From Rhodobacteraceae bacterium CCMM004 (GTDB taxonomy: Bacteria; Pseudomonadota; Alphaproteobacteria; Rhodobacterales; Rhodobacteraceae), in NCBI GenBank assembly GCA_004005435.1, contig RZWH01000004.1, positions 344,756-408,755 of the forward strand: DNA of 64,000 nucleotides, written 5' to 3'. Under the pieces are notes generated by a model that saw only the letters and a program-made list of their open reading frames with translations, was not told where the DNA came from and ran no database searches. Position 1 is the first letter of the stretch; the number at the start of each line of letters is the position of its first letter. This document shows positions 26,308 through 35,860 of this stretch, in pieces. The position numbers and the translations under genes are program-made.

Positions 26308-28407
26308 TCAGCGCGGGAACGCCTCCTTGTTGCCGGCGTCCACGTTCAGGATGTTGCCGGTGGATTTCGACGCCGCGTCGGAGGCCAGGAAATAGACCGC
26401 CTCGGCGATGTCTTCGGGCAGGACGGGACGTTTCAGCAGCGACCGCTGGCGATACATCTCCTCCAGACCCGCCTTGTCGGTCCCGTAGGTCGCCGCGCGC
26501 TGATCCAGCCAGTCTCCCTGCCAGATCTTCGAGCCGCGGAGCACCGCGTCGGGATTGACCACGTTCACGCGGATCCCGGCCTCGGCCCCCTCCAGTGCCA
26601 GGCATCGGGCCAGGTGGATCTCGGCCGCCTTGGCCGTGCAATAGGCCGCGGCGTTGGGCGAGGCGGCCAGCCCGTTCTTGGACGCGACAAAGACGACGGC
26701 GCCGCCCATGTTCTGCGCGCGCAGGGTGCGGAACGCCGCACGCGCCACGAGGAAATAGCCGGTGGCCAGGATGTCCATGTTCCGCGACCACAACTCCAGC
26801 GTCGTGTCCTCGATGGCCGCCGAGGAGGCGATTCCGGCGTTCGACACCAGGATATCGACGCCGCCGAAGGCGACCGCGGTGTCGGCAAAGGCCGCGGCGA
26901 CCGCGGCCTCGTCGGTGACGTCCATCGCGACGCTGCGGACGGCATCGGCGCCATGGGACTGGGCGAGCTTGGCGCGGGTGTCCTCCAGCGCGTCGGCGTC
27001 GATGTCGGCCAGCATGACGCATGCGCCCTCGGCCAGATAGCGCGCCGCGGTGGCCGCGCCGATCCCGCCGGCGCCGCCGGTGATCACGGCGACCCGCCCG
27101 GCCATGGCCCGCGGCTGGGGCATCCGCTGCAGCTTGGCCTCTTCGAGCAACCAGTATTCGATGTCGAACGCCTCTTGCTCGGGCAGGCCGGTGTAGGTGC
27201 TGACGGCCGAGGCGCCCCGCATCACGTTGATGGCGTTGACGTAGAACTCGGCCGAGATCCGCGCCGTCGCCTTGTCCTTGGCAAAGGTGATCATGCCCAC
27301 TCCGGGCACCAGATAGACGACCGCGTTGGGATCGCGCATCGGCGGGCTGTCGGGACGGCGGCAGCGATCGTAGTAGGCGGCATAGCCGTCGCGGTAGTCT
27401 GCGATCTGGTCGGGCAGCGCGGCCAGGGTCGCGTCCAGATCCCCCGTGCCGGGGTCGAACGCCACCACCAGCGGGCGGATCTTGGTCCGCAGGAAATGGT
27501 CGGGACAGGACGTGCCGAGCGCGGCCAGGTCCGGCATGTCGCGGGCGTTGACGAACTCCAGCACCGCCGCGCTGTCGTCGAAGTGGCCGACCATGTGCTG
27601 ATTGCCGGAGACGAAGCCGCGGATCGCGGGCATCAGCCGGGCGGCGGCGGCGCGTCGGACGTCGGGCTCCAGGCTCTCGTGGCGCGCACCGCCGAAGGCC
27701 GGGCCGTCGCCGTCGCGGGCGTCGAACCAGTCGATGGCACGGTTGATGACGTCGATGGTCAGGTCGTAACAGCTGCGTGCGTCGTCGTCCCAGGTGAACA
27801 GGCCATGGCCCCCCAGCACCACCCCCTTGGCGTCGGGGTTGTCGCGGCAGAACGCCTCCAGCCACAGACCCAGCTCGTAGCCCGGCCGCCGCCAGGGCAG
27901 CCAGCCGATCTCGTCACCGAAGATCTCGCGAGTCAGCGCCTGGGACTCGGCCGCCGCGGCGATGGCGATGATCGCGTCGGGGTGCATGTGGTCGACATGG
28001 CGGCGGGGCACGTAGGCGTGGAGCGGCGTGTCGATGGAGGCGGCACGGGGGTTCAGGTCGAAGGTGCAGTGGGGGAGGTAGCCCACCATCTCGTCCTCGT
28101 GGTCGGGGCCGCGATACTTGCCCTTCAGCGCGCGAAGCTTGTCCATGTAGAGGGTGGCGAAGCCATCGAGGGTCATTGAGCCGACGTCGCCGCCCGAGCC
28201 CTTGACCCACAGCACCTCGACCTCTTCGCCGGTGAGTGGATCGGGCGCCCGCACCTTGGCCGAGGTGTTGCCGCCGCCGTAGTTGGTGATCCGCTTGTCC
28301 GAGCCCAGGAGGTTGGAGCGATAGAGCAGTTTTTCCGGCTCGCTCATCCCTGCCGCACGGCTCTCGTCCCAGAGATTGTCCAGCCGCTTGTCAGCCCGCG
28401 TCAGCAT
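26308..28407 (-). CDS. rhaD: Bifunctional rhamnulose-1-phosphate aldolase / short-chain alcohol dehydrogenase
   Basis: Cleaves rhamnulose-1-phosphate to dihydroxyacetone phosphate and lactaldehyde, and oxidises lactaldehyde to lactate. 699 residues in two domains. The class II aldolase part covers about residues 1-430, with NYGGGNTSAKV, the zinc-site HMHPDAIIAIAAA and VLGGHGLFTWDD. The short-chain dehydrogenase part covers about 435-699, with the NAD motif VITGGAGGIGAATAARYLAEG and the YCTAKAAEI catalytic Tyr-Lys (AAYCTAKAA). This fusion is typical of alphaproteobacterial rhamnose loci. GGGAGGGAC precedes the ATG. Upstream in-frame codons reach into the regulatory region and are not used. Confidence 0.95.
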   Translation of the reverse strand: MLTRADKRLDNLWDESRAAGMSEPEKLLYRSNLLGSDKRITNYGGGNTSAKVRAPDPLTGEEVEVLWVKGSGGDVGSMTLDGFATLYMDKLRALKGKYRGPDHEDEMVGYLPHCTFDLNPRAASIDTPLHAYVPRRHVDHMHPDAIIAIAAAAESQALTREIFGDEIGWLPWRRPGYELGLWLEAFCRDNPDAKGVVLGGHGLFTWDDDARSCYDLTIDVINRAIDWFDARDGDGPAFGGARHESLEPDVRRAAAARLMPAIRGFVSGNQHMVGHFDDSAAVLEFVNARDMPDLAALGTSCPDHFLRTKIRPLVVAFDPGTGDLDATLAALPDQIADYRDGYAAYYDRCRRPDSPPMRDPNAVVYLVPGVGMITFAKDKATARISAEFYVNAINVMRGASAVSTYTGLPEQEAFDIEYWLLEEAKLQRMPQPRAMAGRVAVITGGAGGIGAATAARYLAEGACVMLADIDADALEDTRAKLAQSHGADAVRSVAMDVTDEAAVAAAFADTAVAFGGVDILVSNAGIASSAAIEDTTLELWSRNMDILATGYFLVARAAFRTLRAQNMGGAVVFVASKNGLAASPNAAAYCTAKAAEIHLARCLALEGAEAGIRVNVVNPDAVLRGSKIWQGDWLDQRAATYGTDKAGLEEMYRQRSLLKRPVLPEDIAEAVYFLASDAASKSTGNILNVDAGNKEAFPR

Positions 28408-28479
28408 GGCGTCCCTCCCCGTCTGCGCGTCGCGGGACCGCCCCGCACGGGGATGAGCCTTTGCCGATTGCGGTCCGAA

Positions 28480-28549
28480 GTCAATCATAAACGCTCATAT
28501 TCGCGCGTTTGCAGGTGCAGCATGATCAGTTATGATCGAAACTGATTGA
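28480..28549. promoter_or_regulatory. Divergent rha control region, candidate RhaR operators
   Basis: The 185-base gap between rhaD and rhaR is AT-richer in this stretch. ATCAGTT (28525-28531) and AACTGAT (28540-28546) form a perfect inverted repeat. GTCAATCA (28480-28487) recurs in inverse orientation as TGATTGAC (28543-28550). TCATA occurs twice, 10 bases apart, on the left side. DeoR-family regulators bind such repeats; the adjacent DeoR gene is the obvious candidate. Precise promoters could not be placed. Confidence 0.5.
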
Positions 28550-28592
28550 CAGACCATGGGAATCGGGCCCTCCTGTGGGTGGGAGGACGCCA

Positions 28593-29393
28593 ATGCACGA
28601 AAAGGAGCGGCATCGCATCATCGCCTCGGCGGTGCAGGATCGTCCGGTCGTGACGGTCGCCGATCTGGTCGCGCTGACCGGGGCGTCCGAGGCGACGATC
28701 CGCCGCGACATCGCCACCCTACACGTGCAGAAGAAGCTCAGGCGCGTGCGGGGCGGGGCCGAGGCGCTGGCGCCGCCGCCGTTTCCCGGCCTCGCCGGGC
28801 GGCCGTTCGAGGTGAACCGCGGGCTCGCCCAGTCGCAGAAGCAGGCCATCGCCCGCGCCGCGGTGGCGCTCTGCGAGGACGGCGAGCCGATCATCGTCAA
28901 CGGCGGCACCACCACGTTCCAGATGGTGCACCCCCTGGCCGGGCGGCGGCTCCAGGTCTTCACCAACAGCTTTCCCATCGCCGAACACCTGCTCAAGCAT
29001 TCCAAGAACGCGGTGCTGGTCCCCGGCGGCGCGATCTACCGCGAGCAGCAGATCATCCTGTCGCCCTTCGACGGCGACATGAGTCGCAATTTCTATGCGC
29101 GGCGGATGTTCATGGGCGCGCACGGCCTGGGCCCTCTGGGGCTGATGGAGGCCGACCCCCTGCTGATCCAGGCCGAGGAGAAACTCCTCGGGCAGACCGA
29201 CGAACTGATCGTGCTGGCCGACAGCACCAAATTCCGCAACCGCTCGGCCCTGGTGCTGTGTCCGCTCGACCGGATCGACACCGTGATCACCGACGAGGGC
29301 ATCGGCGACCGCGAGGCGGCGATGCTGGAGGCGGCCGACGTGCGGCTGATCGTGGCGCCCGTGGGCGCGGCGGCAAAGACGGGGTCCGACTGA
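28593..29393 (+). CDS. rhaR: DeoR-family transcriptional regulator of rhamnose catabolism
   Basis: 266 residues. An N-terminal DeoR helix-turn-helix is visible: ERHRIIASAV, VADLVALTGASEATIRRDIATL and LRRVRGGAEAL. The C-terminal sugar-phosphate sensing domain has IVNGGTTTFQMVHPL, VFTNSFPIAEHLL, VLVPGGAIYREQ, FMGAHGLGPLGL and LIVLADSTKFRNRS, all typical of DeoR. The family is usually a repressor relieved by a phosphorylated intermediate, here presumably rhamnulose-1-phosphate (inference). GGGAGGACGCC precedes the ATG. First gene of the plus-strand rha operon; rhaS follows after 31 bases. Confidence 0.92.
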   Translation: MHEKERHRIIASAVQDRPVVTVADLVALTGASEATIRRDIATLHVQKKLRRVRGGAEALAPPPFPGLAGRPFEVNRGLAQSQKQAIARAAVALCEDGEPIIVNGGTTTFQMVHPLAGRRLQVFTNSFPIAEHLLKHSKNAVLVPGGAIYREQQIILSPFDGDMSRNFYARRMFMGAHGLGPLGLMEADPLLIQAEEKLLGQTDELIVLADSTKFRNRSALVLCPLDRIDTVITDEGIGDREAAMLEAADVRLIVAPVGAAAKTGSD

Positions 29394-29424
29394 CCCTAGA
29401 GGGCTCAAAATGGGAGGAACCGAC

Positions 29425-30426
29425 ATGAGCATGACCAGACGACTCTTCGGCGGAACGGCGCTGGCGGCAATGACGCTGAGCGCGGGAATGGCCACGGCGC
29501 AGGACGACCCGCTGCGCATCGCGCTGGTGGTCAAGGCGCTGGGCATCGGCTTTTTCGAGGCGGCGGCCGAGGGGGCCGAACAGGCGGCCGAGGAACTGGG
29601 CAACGTCGAGATCATCTATACCGGCCCCACCGACACGACGGCCGAGGGGCAGATCGAGGTGATCAACGCCCTGATCGCCCAGCAGGTCGACGCCATCGCG
29701 GTCTCGGCCAACGACACCGACGCCCTGGTCCCGGCGTTGAAGAAGGCGATGCAGCGCGGGATCACGGTCATCTCGTGGGATTCGGGCGTGGCGCCCGAGG
29801 GCCGCGAGCTGCACCTTAACCCGTCGTCGAACCCCCTGATCGGCAACATGATCATCAAGCTGGCGGCCGATCACCTGCCCGACGGCGGGGAGGTCGCCGT
29901 GCTGTCGGCCTCGGCCACGGCGACGAACCAGAACACCTGGATCGCCGAGATGGAGAAGGTGCTGGGCGACTATCCAGGGATCGAGGTGGTCGCCACCGTC
30001 TATGGCGACGACCTGGCCGACAAATCCTACCGCGAGGCCCAGGGCCTGATGCAGGCGCATCCCGATCTCGCCGCGATCATCGCCCCCACCTCGGTCGGCA
30101 TCGTCGCCGCTGCCCAGGCGGTCGAGGACGCGGGCAAGATCGGCGAGGTCAACGTGACCGGGCTGGGCCTGCCGTCCGAGATGGCAGGCGCCATCGCCTC
30201 GGGCGCGTCCAAGAGCTTTGCCATCTGGAACCCCATCGACCTGGGCTATTCGGCGACGATGCTGGCCTACCAGCTCGCCACCGATCAGGCCGAGGCGGCG
30301 CCGGGGGCCGAGATCGACATGGGCCGCATGGGCACTCTGACCCTGGACGACAACACCGAAGGCGCGATGGCCGATCCCTTCGTCTACGACGCCTCGAACA
30401 TCGACCAGTTCAAGGACATCTTCTGA
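29425..30426 (+). CDS. rhaS: Rhamnose ABC importer, periplasmic binding protein
   Basis: 333 residues. A signal peptide is visible (TRRLFGGTALAAMTLSAGMATAQ, cleavage after ATA near residue 25), so the protein is periplasmic. It belongs to the sugar-binding family 1 of RbsB/XylF/RhaS type: IALVVKALGIGFFEAAAEGAE, IDAIAVSAND, GITVISWDSGV and AAIIAPTSVGIVAAA. Strong ribosome binding site GGGAGGAACCGAC before ATGAGC. A longer start 5 codons upstream overlaps this site and is unlikely. The gene is followed by a GC-rich hairpin before rhaT, which may keep its mRNA level above that of the transporter genes. Confidence 0.93.
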   Translation: MSMTRRLFGGTALAAMTLSAGMATAQDDPLRIALVVKALGIGFFEAAAEGAEQAAEELGNVEIIYTGPTDTTAEGQIEVINALIAQQVDAIAVSANDTDALVPALKKAMQRGITVISWDSGVAPEGRELHLNPSSNPLIGNMIIKLAADHLPDGGEVAVLSASATATNQNTWIAEMEKVLGDYPGIEVVATVYGDDLADKSYREAQGLMQAHPDLAAIIAPTSVGIVAAAQAVEDAGKIGEVNVTGLGLPSEMAGAIASGASKSFAIWNPIDLGYSATMLAYQLATDQAEAAPGAEIDMGRMGTLTLDDNTEGAMADPFVYDASNIDQFKDIF

Positions 30427-30434
30427 GTTCCTCT

Positions 30435-30470
30435 GGCCCGGCGTTGTCCCTCCGGGGGCGCCGCCGGGCC
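30435..30470 (+). other. GC-rich hairpin between rhaS and rhaT
   Basis: GGCCCGGCG (30435-30443) pairs exactly with CGCCGGGCC (30462-30470), enclosing an 18-base loop. No T-run follows. A hairpin after the binding-protein gene of an import operon is a known way to protect the upstream mRNA and obtain more binding protein than membrane subunits; that role is inferred here. Confidence 0.55.
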
Positions 30471-30502
30471 GCCAACGCCCCTCGCCCCGCCGCTGGATCG
30501 CC

Positions 30503-32017
30503 ATGCCCGACACGCCTGTTCTGCGCCTGACCGGCATCACCAAGACCTTTCCGGGGGTGCGGGCCCTGTCGGAGGTGTCGTTGGACCTCTATCCCGGCAC
30601 CGTCACGGCCCTGGTCGGCGAAAACGGCGCGGGCAAGTCCACCATCGTCAAGATCCTGACCGGCATCTATCGCCCCGACGCGGGTAGTCTGCACATCGAC
30701 GGGCGCGAGACCCGCTTTGCCTCGGCCCAGGACGCGACCCGGGCCGGGATCACCGCCATCCATCAGGAAACGGTACTGTTCGACGAGCTGACGGTGGCCG
30801 AGAACATCTTTCTCGGCCACGCGCCGCGCGGGCGCTGGGGCCTGATCGACTGGCCCGAGATGCGCCGCCGGGCCGTCCAGATCCTGGCCCGCATCGACGC
30901 CCCGCTCGACCCGTCGACGCCGCTGCGCGACCTGGGCATCGCGTCCAAGCATCTGGTGGCCATCGCCCGGGCGCTGTCGGTGGAAGCGCGGGTGGTGATC
31001 ATGGACGAGCCCACCGCTGCCCTGAGCCAAAAGGAGATCGAGGAGCTCTATACCCTGATCGCGCGGCTCAAGTCCGAAGGGCGCGCCATCCTCTTCATCA
31101 GCCACAAGTTCGACGAGATCTTCCGCATCGCCGACCGCTATGCCGTGTTCCGGGACGGGGCCGAGGTGGGTGCGGGGATGATCGACGACATCTCCGAGAA
31201 CGACCTGGTGCGCCTGATGGTGGGCCGGGACATGGACCGGATTTTCCCCCAGCGCAGCCGCAGCCTGGGCGACGAGGTCCTGCGCGTCGACGGGTTCGCG
31301 CATCCGACCGAGTTCGACGGCATCTCGTTCTCCCTGCGCCGCGGCGAGATCCTGGGGGTCTACGGTCTGGTGGGGGCGGGGCGGTCCGAGCTGATGCAGG
31401 CGCTGTTCGGCATCACGCGGCCGTCGGCCGGGACGCTCAGGATCGACGGACGCCCGATCCGCGTGCGTGCGCCCGCAGACGCGGTGGCCCATGGTATCGT
31501 CTACGTCCCCGAAGACCGCGGACGTCAGGGCGCCATCGCCGGGCTGCCGATCTATCAAAACGTGACCCTGCCGTCACTGGAGCGCACCGGTTGGCACGGG
31601 ATACTGCGGCCGCGGCGCGAGTTCGACCTGGCGCGCACCTATGCCGAGCGGCTGGAGCTGCGCGCCGCCGCCCTGGACCAGGATGTGGGCACCTTGTCGG
31701 GTGGCAATCAGCAGAAGGTGGTGATCGCCAAATGGCTCGCCACCGAGCCGCGGGTGATCGCGCTGGACGAACCGACCAAGGGCATCGACATCGGGTCCAA
31801 GGCCGCCGTCCATGCCTTCATGGCCGACCTCGCCGCCGAGGGGCTGGCGGTGATCATGGTCAGCTCGGAAATCCCCGAGATCATGGGCATGTCCGACCGG
31901 GCGCTGGTGATGCGGCAGGGGCTGATCGTCGCCGAACTGGCCGGGGAGGCTCTGACGCCCGAGGCCCTGGTGCGCGCCGCCGCGGGAATCGGCGCTCCGG
32001 GCGAGGCCGCGGCATGA
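30503..32017 (+). CDS. rhaT: Rhamnose ABC importer, double ATPase subunit
   Basis: 504 residues with two tandem ATPase domains, as in RbsA/XylG/MglA. The first has Walker A GENGAGKST, signature LGIASKHLVAIARAL (degenerate LSVGxxQ type) and Walker B VVIMDEPTAALS. The second begins near residue 255 with the degenerate P-loop VGAGRSELMQALFG and carries the intact signature LSGGNQQKVVIAKW with VIALDEPTKGIDIG. Such asymmetry is normal for the family. The start follows the rhaS hairpin; the stop overlaps the rhaP start by four bases (ATGA). Cytoplasmic face of the transporter. Confidence 0.94.
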   Translation: MPDTPVLRLTGITKTFPGVRALSEVSLDLYPGTVTALVGENGAGKSTIVKILTGIYRPDAGSLHIDGRETRFASAQDATRAGITAIHQETVLFDELTVAENIFLGHAPRGRWGLIDWPEMRRRAVQILARIDAPLDPSTPLRDLGIASKHLVAIARALSVEARVVIMDEPTAALSQKEIEELYTLIARLKSEGRAILFISHKFDEIFRIADRYAVFRDGAEVGAGMIDDISENDLVRLMVGRDMDRIFPQRSRSLGDEVLRVDGFAHPTEFDGISFSLRRGEILGVYGLVGAGRSELMQALFGITRPSAGTLRIDGRPIRVRAPADAVAHGIVYVPEDRGRQGAIAGLPIYQNVTLPSLERTGWHGILRPRREFDLARTYAERLELRAAALDQDVGTLSGGNQQKVVIAKWLATEPRVIALDEPTKGIDIGSKAAVHAFMADLAAEGLAVIMVSSEIPEIMGMSDRALVMRQGLIVAELAGEALTPEALVRAAAGIGAPGEAAA

Positions 32018-32994
32018 GCGCGGCGCTGCGCAGCCGCGAGGCGCTGCTGGTCGCGGTCATCGCGCTCCTCCTGGCGGTGATCGCGAGCCGGTTCCCGGGC
32101 TTCGTCGCGCCGTCCAACCTGTCGGCGGTGCTCTACGATACCGCGCCGCTGATCCTGCTGGCGCTGGGACAGACGGCCGTGATCCTGACCCGCTGCATCG
32201 ACCTGTCGGTGGCGGCGAACCTGGCTCTGACCGGGATGCTCTGCGCGATGCTGAACGCCGCGGCGCCCGGAGTGCCCGTGGTCGCGATCTTGGTCCTCGC
32301 GGCGGGCATGGGTGCGGTGCTGGGCGCGATCAACGGGATTTTGGTGTGGAAGCTCACGATCCCGCCCATTGTCGTGACCCTCGGCACGATGACGGTCTAT
32401 CGCGGCCTGATCTTCGTGGTGTCGGACGGTGCCTGGGTGAACGCCCACGAGATGAGCGCGGCGTTCACCGGGTTCCCGCGCCAGGCGGTGCTGGGCCTGC
32501 CGGTCCTGAGCTGGATCGCCCTGGCGGCGGCGGCCCTGGCGCTGGTCGCCATTGTGCGGACGCCGCTGGGACGGGCGCTCTATGCCGTGGGGGGCAACCC
32601 ATCGGCCGCGGTCTATGCCGGGATCGACGTGGGGCGCACGCAGTTCCTGGCCTTCGTCCTGTCGGGCACGCTGGCCGGGCTGACCGGATACCTCTGGGTC
32701 GCGCGCTATGCCGTGGCCTATGTGGACATCGCCGCGGGCTTCGAGCTGGAGGTCGTGGCGGCCTGCGTGATCGGCGGCATCTCCATCGCCGGGGGTGCGG
32801 GCACAGTGGTCGGCACGCTGCTGGGCGCGCTGTTTCTGGGGATCGTGAAGAACGCACTGCCGGTCGTGGGCGTCTCGCCGTTCTGGCAGTTGGCGATTTC
32901 GGGCGCGGCCATCGTCGTCGCGGTCGCCTTCAACGCCCGGGCGCAGAGGCGGCGGGGCCGGATCATCCTGCGCCGGGCGGAGGCGGGATCGTGA
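32014..32994 (+). CDS. rhaP: Rhamnose ABC importer permease 1
   Basis: 326 residues, about nine or ten hydrophobic segments, of the RbsC/XylH permease family (BPD_transp_2). Family features are [24 protein letters not shown] (a region near residue 45), [36 protein letters not shown] and [21 protein letters not shown]. It is one of two unequal permeases that form the channel together. Four-base ATGA overlap with rhaT and a GTGA overlap with rhaQ show tight translational coupling. Ends in a basic cytoplasmic tail ([12 protein letters not shown]). Confidence 0.93.
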   Translation: MSAALRSREALLVAVIALLLAVIASRFPGFVAPSNLSAVLYDTAPLILLALGQTAVILTRCIDLSVAANLALTGMLCAMLNAAAPGVPVVAILVLAAGMGAVLGAINGILVWKLTIPPIVVTLGTMTVYRGLIFVVSDGAWVNAHEMSAAFTGFPRQAVLGLPVLSWIALAAAALALVAIVRTPLGRALYAVGGNPSAAVYAGIDVGRTQFLAFVLSGTLAGLTGYLWVARYAVAYVDIAAGFELEVVAACVIGGISIAGGAGTVVGTLLGALFLGIVKNALPVVGVSPFWQLAISGAAIVVAVAFNARAQRRRGRIILRRAEAGS

Positions 32995-33974
32995 GCGTCG
33001 GGGCGCGGCACATCCCCGACCGGATGCACAGCCCGGCCGCGCGGCTCTTGCGGCGGTGGGAGACGCTGCTCCTGGCCGTCGCGATCGGGATCTTCATCGC
33101 CAACTCCTTGGCCTCGCCCTATTTCCTAAATGCCTGGAACCTCAGCGACGCCACCTTCAACTTCACCGAAAAGGCGATGATCGCCTTTGCCATGGCGCTC
33201 CTCATCATTGCGGGCGAGATCGACCTGTCGGTGGCCGCCATCGTCGCGCTGGCCTCCACCGCCATGGGCGCGGCGGCCGAGGCGGGGGCCGGCGTGCCGG
33301 TCCTGGTGCTGGTCGGGCTGGGCACGGGACTGATCTGCGGGGCGATCAACGGGGTGCTGGTCACGGGCCTGGGCCTGCCGTCCATCGTCGTGACCATCGG
33401 CACGATGAGCCTGTTCCGCGGCATCGCCTATATCGTCCTCGGCGACCAGGTTTACAAAGCCTATCCGCCGGAGTTCGCCGTCTTCGGCCAGGGCTATGTC
33501 TGGTGGGTGATCTCGGTCGAACTGGCGCTGTTCGCGGTGCTGGCGGTAATCTACGGGGTGCTGCTGCACCGGACGAGTTTCGGCCGTGCGGTCTATGCCA
33601 TCGGCAACAATCCCACCGGCGCCCTGTTTTCCGGGATCCGGGTGGCGCGGGTGAAGTTCGTCCTGTTCCTGCTGACCGGACTGATGTCGGGCGTGGCGGC
33701 GGTGTGCCTGACCTCGCGGCTGGGCTCGACCCGACCCTCCATCGCCTTTGCCTGGGAGTTGGAGGTGGTGACGATGGTGGTCCTGGGCGGCGTCAACATC
33801 CTGGGCGGATCGGGCAGCATTCCGGGGGTCGTCCTGGCGGCGGTGGTGCTGGGGCTCGTGACATTCGGCCTGGGCCTGTTGAACGTGCCCGGAATCGTAA
33901 TGTCGATCTTCGTGGGGCTGTTGCTGATCGGGGTGATCGCACTGCCGCGGCTCTGGGCGATGGGGAGGAGATGA
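32991..33974 (+). CDS. rhaQ: Rhamnose ABC importer permease 2
   Basis: 327 residues from a GTG start that overlaps the rhaP stop. Same permease family as rhaP but clearly diverged: [63 protein letters not shown] and [21 protein letters not shown]. About nine or ten membrane segments are visible. The two-permease arrangement RhaP/RhaQ is characteristic of rhamnose importers of rhizobia and roseobacters. The stop is shared in a TGATG junction with the mutarotase gene. Confidence 0.93.
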   Translation: MSVGARHIPDRMHSPAARLLRRWETLLLAVAIGIFIANSLASPYFLNAWNLSDATFNFTEKAMIAFAMALLIIAGEIDLSVAAIVALASTAMGAAAEAGAGVPVLVLVGLGTGLICGAINGVLVTGLGLPSIVVTIGTMSLFRGIAYIVLGDQVYKAYPPEFAVFGQGYVWWVISVELALFAVLAVIYGVLLHRTSFGRAVYAIGNNPTGALFSGIRVARVKFVLFLLTGLMSGVAAVCLTSRLGSTRPSIAFAWELEVVTMVVLGGVNILGGSGSIPGVVLAAVVLGLVTFGLGLLNVPGIVMSIFVGLLLIGVIALPRLWAMGRR

Positions 33975-34288
33975 TGGAGAAATACGCCTTTCGAATGACC
34001 CTTCGCCCGGGCTGCGCCGAGGCGTATCGCCGCCGCCACGATGCCATCTGGCCCGAGCTCGTGGCGCTCTTTCGCGATGCGGGCGTGTCGGACTACTCGA
34101 TCCATCTGGACCCCGAGACGAACGCGCTCTTCGCCGTGTTGTGGCGGCGCGAGGACCACGGGATGGATGCCCTGGCGGAGGCGCCGGTGATGCGGCGATG
34201 GTGGGCGCATATGGCGGACCTGATGGAGACGCTGCCCGACGACGCGCCGGTGGTGGTGCCGCTCAGGACCGTGTTCCACATGCCATGA
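33974..34288 (+). CDS. rhaM: L-rhamnose mutarotase
   Basis: Interconverts the alpha and beta anomers of L-rhamnose before isomerisation. 104 residues from MEKYAFRM, the same length as E. coli RhaM. Family hallmarks include [28 protein letters not shown] (parts of residues 19-47), the catalytic-site His24, and [12 protein letters not shown]. Two consecutive ATG codons are available. I prefer the second because GGGGAGGAG then lies at normal spacing and the length fits; the first adds one methionine. The last four bases overlap the kinase gene. Confidence 0.93.
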   Translation: MEKYAFRMTLRPGCAEAYRRRHDAIWPELVALFRDAGVSDYSIHLDPETNALFAVLWRREDHGMDALAEAPVMRRWWAHMADLMETLPDDAPVVVPLRTVFHMP

Positions 34289-35646
34289 GCCGCGTCGCCG
34301 TCATCGATATCGGCAAGACCAATGCAAAGTTGGCGCTGGTCGACACGACAGGTCCGGCCGAGATCGCGGTGCACACCCGGCCGAACCGGGTGCTGGACGC
34401 GGGCCCCTATCCGCATGTGGATGTCGACGGGATTTGGTCCTTCGTCCTCGATGCGCTCAGCCATCTCGAGGCCGAGGGCGGCGTCGACGCGGTGTCGGTG
34501 ACGACCCATGGGGCCTCCGGCGCGCTGTTGACGGCCGATGGCGGTCTGGCCTGTCCGATCCTCGACTACGAGCATGACGGGCCGGACCGGAGCGCGGCCG
34601 CCTACGACGCGCTGCGGCCGGGGTTCGCCGAGACGGGATCGCCGCGCCTGCCCGGGGGGCTGAACCTCGGTGCGCAGGTCCACTGGCTCTTGGAGACGCA
34701 GCCGGGGCTCGACGCCCGCGTGGCGCAGGTGATCACCTATCCACAGGTCTGGTCCGGGCGGCTTACGGGGCGGTTCGGCTGCGACCACACCTCGCTTGGA
34801 TGTCATACCGACCTCTGGGCTCCGTGGGAGGGGCGCTACAGCACCTTGGTGGCGGCGCTGGGATTGGAGCGGCGGATGCCCGTGCCGACGCCAGCGGGCA
34901 CAGTCGTGGGCACGGTCCTGCCGGCCGTCGCGCGGCGCACGGGGATGCGGCCGGAGACACCCGTGATCTCGGGGATCCACGATTCCAACGCCTCGCTCCT
35001 GCCTCATCTCCTGGCGCGGGAGGCCCCGTTTGCGGTGGTTTCGACAGGGACCTGGGTGGTGTCGCTGGCCGTCGGGGGGCGGCGCGGCCCCCTGGATCCC
35101 GGGCGCGACACTCTGGTCAATGTCGACGCGCGGGGGGCACCGACGCCCTCGGCCCGGTTCATGGGCGGGCGGGACCGCGACACGCTGGCGGGCGAGACGG
35201 CGGCCCCGACCCGGACCGATGTGGCCCGGGTGCTGAAGGGGGGCCTGTGCCTCTGGCCGTCGGTGGTGCCGGGGACCGGCCCGTTCCCGCAGCGCCGCGG
35301 CGGCTGGAGCGATCCCGGCGCGGCGCCGGGGGAGAAGGGTGCCGCGCTGTCCTTCTACCTCGCGATGATGACCGCGGAGTGCCTGGCGCTGATCGGCGCC
35401 GACGGGCCCAGCGTGATCGAAGGGCCGTTCGCCGCCGACCCGCTCTATGCCGCAATGCTGGGCACGGCGACGGGACGGCCGGTGGTCGCCGCGCCGCGCA
35501 GCACCGGCACCAGCATCGGCGCGGCGCTCTTGGCGGTGCCGGATGCGCCGCCGCCTGTGCCCGCCAAGGCGCTGTCCCCGCCGCCCGAAGAGAAGGCGGT
35601 GGCGATGGCGGCCTATGCCGCGCGCTGGCGCGAGGGGGTCGGTTAG
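34285..35646 (+). CDS. rhaK: Rhamnulokinase, FGGY family
   Basis: Phosphorylates L-rhamnulose to rhamnulose-1-phosphate, the substrate of the aldolase. 453 residues in two actin-like domains. The N-terminal phosphate loop is [17 protein letters not shown]. Sugar-site and hinge regions include [13 protein letters not shown] and [16 protein letters not shown]. The C-terminal adenosine site is [17 protein letters not shown], with [12 protein letters not shown] towards the end. It overlaps the mutarotase by 4 bases and closes the plus-strand rha operon. It belongs to the RhaK subgroup of rhizobial rhamnose loci rather than the E. coli RhaB subgroup (judged from style, not alignment). Confidence 0.88.
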   Translation: MSRVAVIDIGKTNAKLALVDTTGPAEIAVHTRPNRVLDAGPYPHVDVDGIWSFVLDALSHLEAEGGVDAVSVTTHGASGALLTADGGLACPILDYEHDGPDRSAAAYDALRPGFAETGSPRLPGGLNLGAQVHWLLETQPGLDARVAQVITYPQVWSGRLTGRFGCDHTSLGCHTDLWAPWEGRYSTLVAALGLERRMPVPTPAGTVVGTVLPAVARRTGMRPETPVISGIHDSNASLLPHLLAREAPFAVVSTGTWVVSLAVGGRRGPLDPGRDTLVNVDARGAPTPSARFMGGRDRDTLAGETAAPTRTDVARVLKGGLCLWPSVVPGTGPFPQRRGGWSDPGAAPGEKGAALSFYLAMMTAECLALIGADGPSVIEGPFAADPLYAAMLGTATGRPVVAAPRSTGTSIGAALLAVPDAPPPVPAKALSPPPEEKAVAMAAYAARWREGVG

Positions 35647-35700
35647 GGCCGATGCGGAGGATTGGAGTGGCCCAGTCCCCATCTTCCGCCCGCCGCGCAC

Positions 35701-35731
35701 CGCCGTCCCGCCCCGTGGGGCGCGGCGCTTT
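35701..35731 (+). terminator. Probable terminator of the rha operon
   Basis: CGCCG (35701-35705) and CGCCCC (35709-35714) pair with GGGGCG (35717-35722) and CGGCG (35723-35727), with a 3-base bulge on the left arm, followed by CTTTG. It lies 55 bases after the kinase stop, in the convergent gap with the GH43 gene. The very small loop means the inner pairs may open. Confidence 0.5.
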
Positions 35732-35773
35732 GGGCGAGCCGGGTGCCGCCGCCGCGCAGTGGATGCTTGTAGA

Positions 35774-35813
35774 GCCGTCCCGCGCCGCTCGACCGGAGCC
35801 CCGGCGGGACGGC
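35774..35813. terminator. Second hairpin in the rhaK/GH43 convergent gap
   Basis: GCCGTCCCG (35774-35782) pairs exactly with CGGGACGGC (35805-35813), leaving a 22-base GC-rich loop. It lies 47 bases beyond the GH43 stop on that gene's downstream side. No T-run follows on either strand, so it may be a Rho-assisted or mRNA-protecting structure for the GH43 operon. The rest of the 214-base gap shows nothing else. Confidence 0.4.
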
Positions 35814-35860
35814 GCTTCCCTCACCTCGAGCGCGGGCGTTTCGATCCAGGTGCTCCGGCC

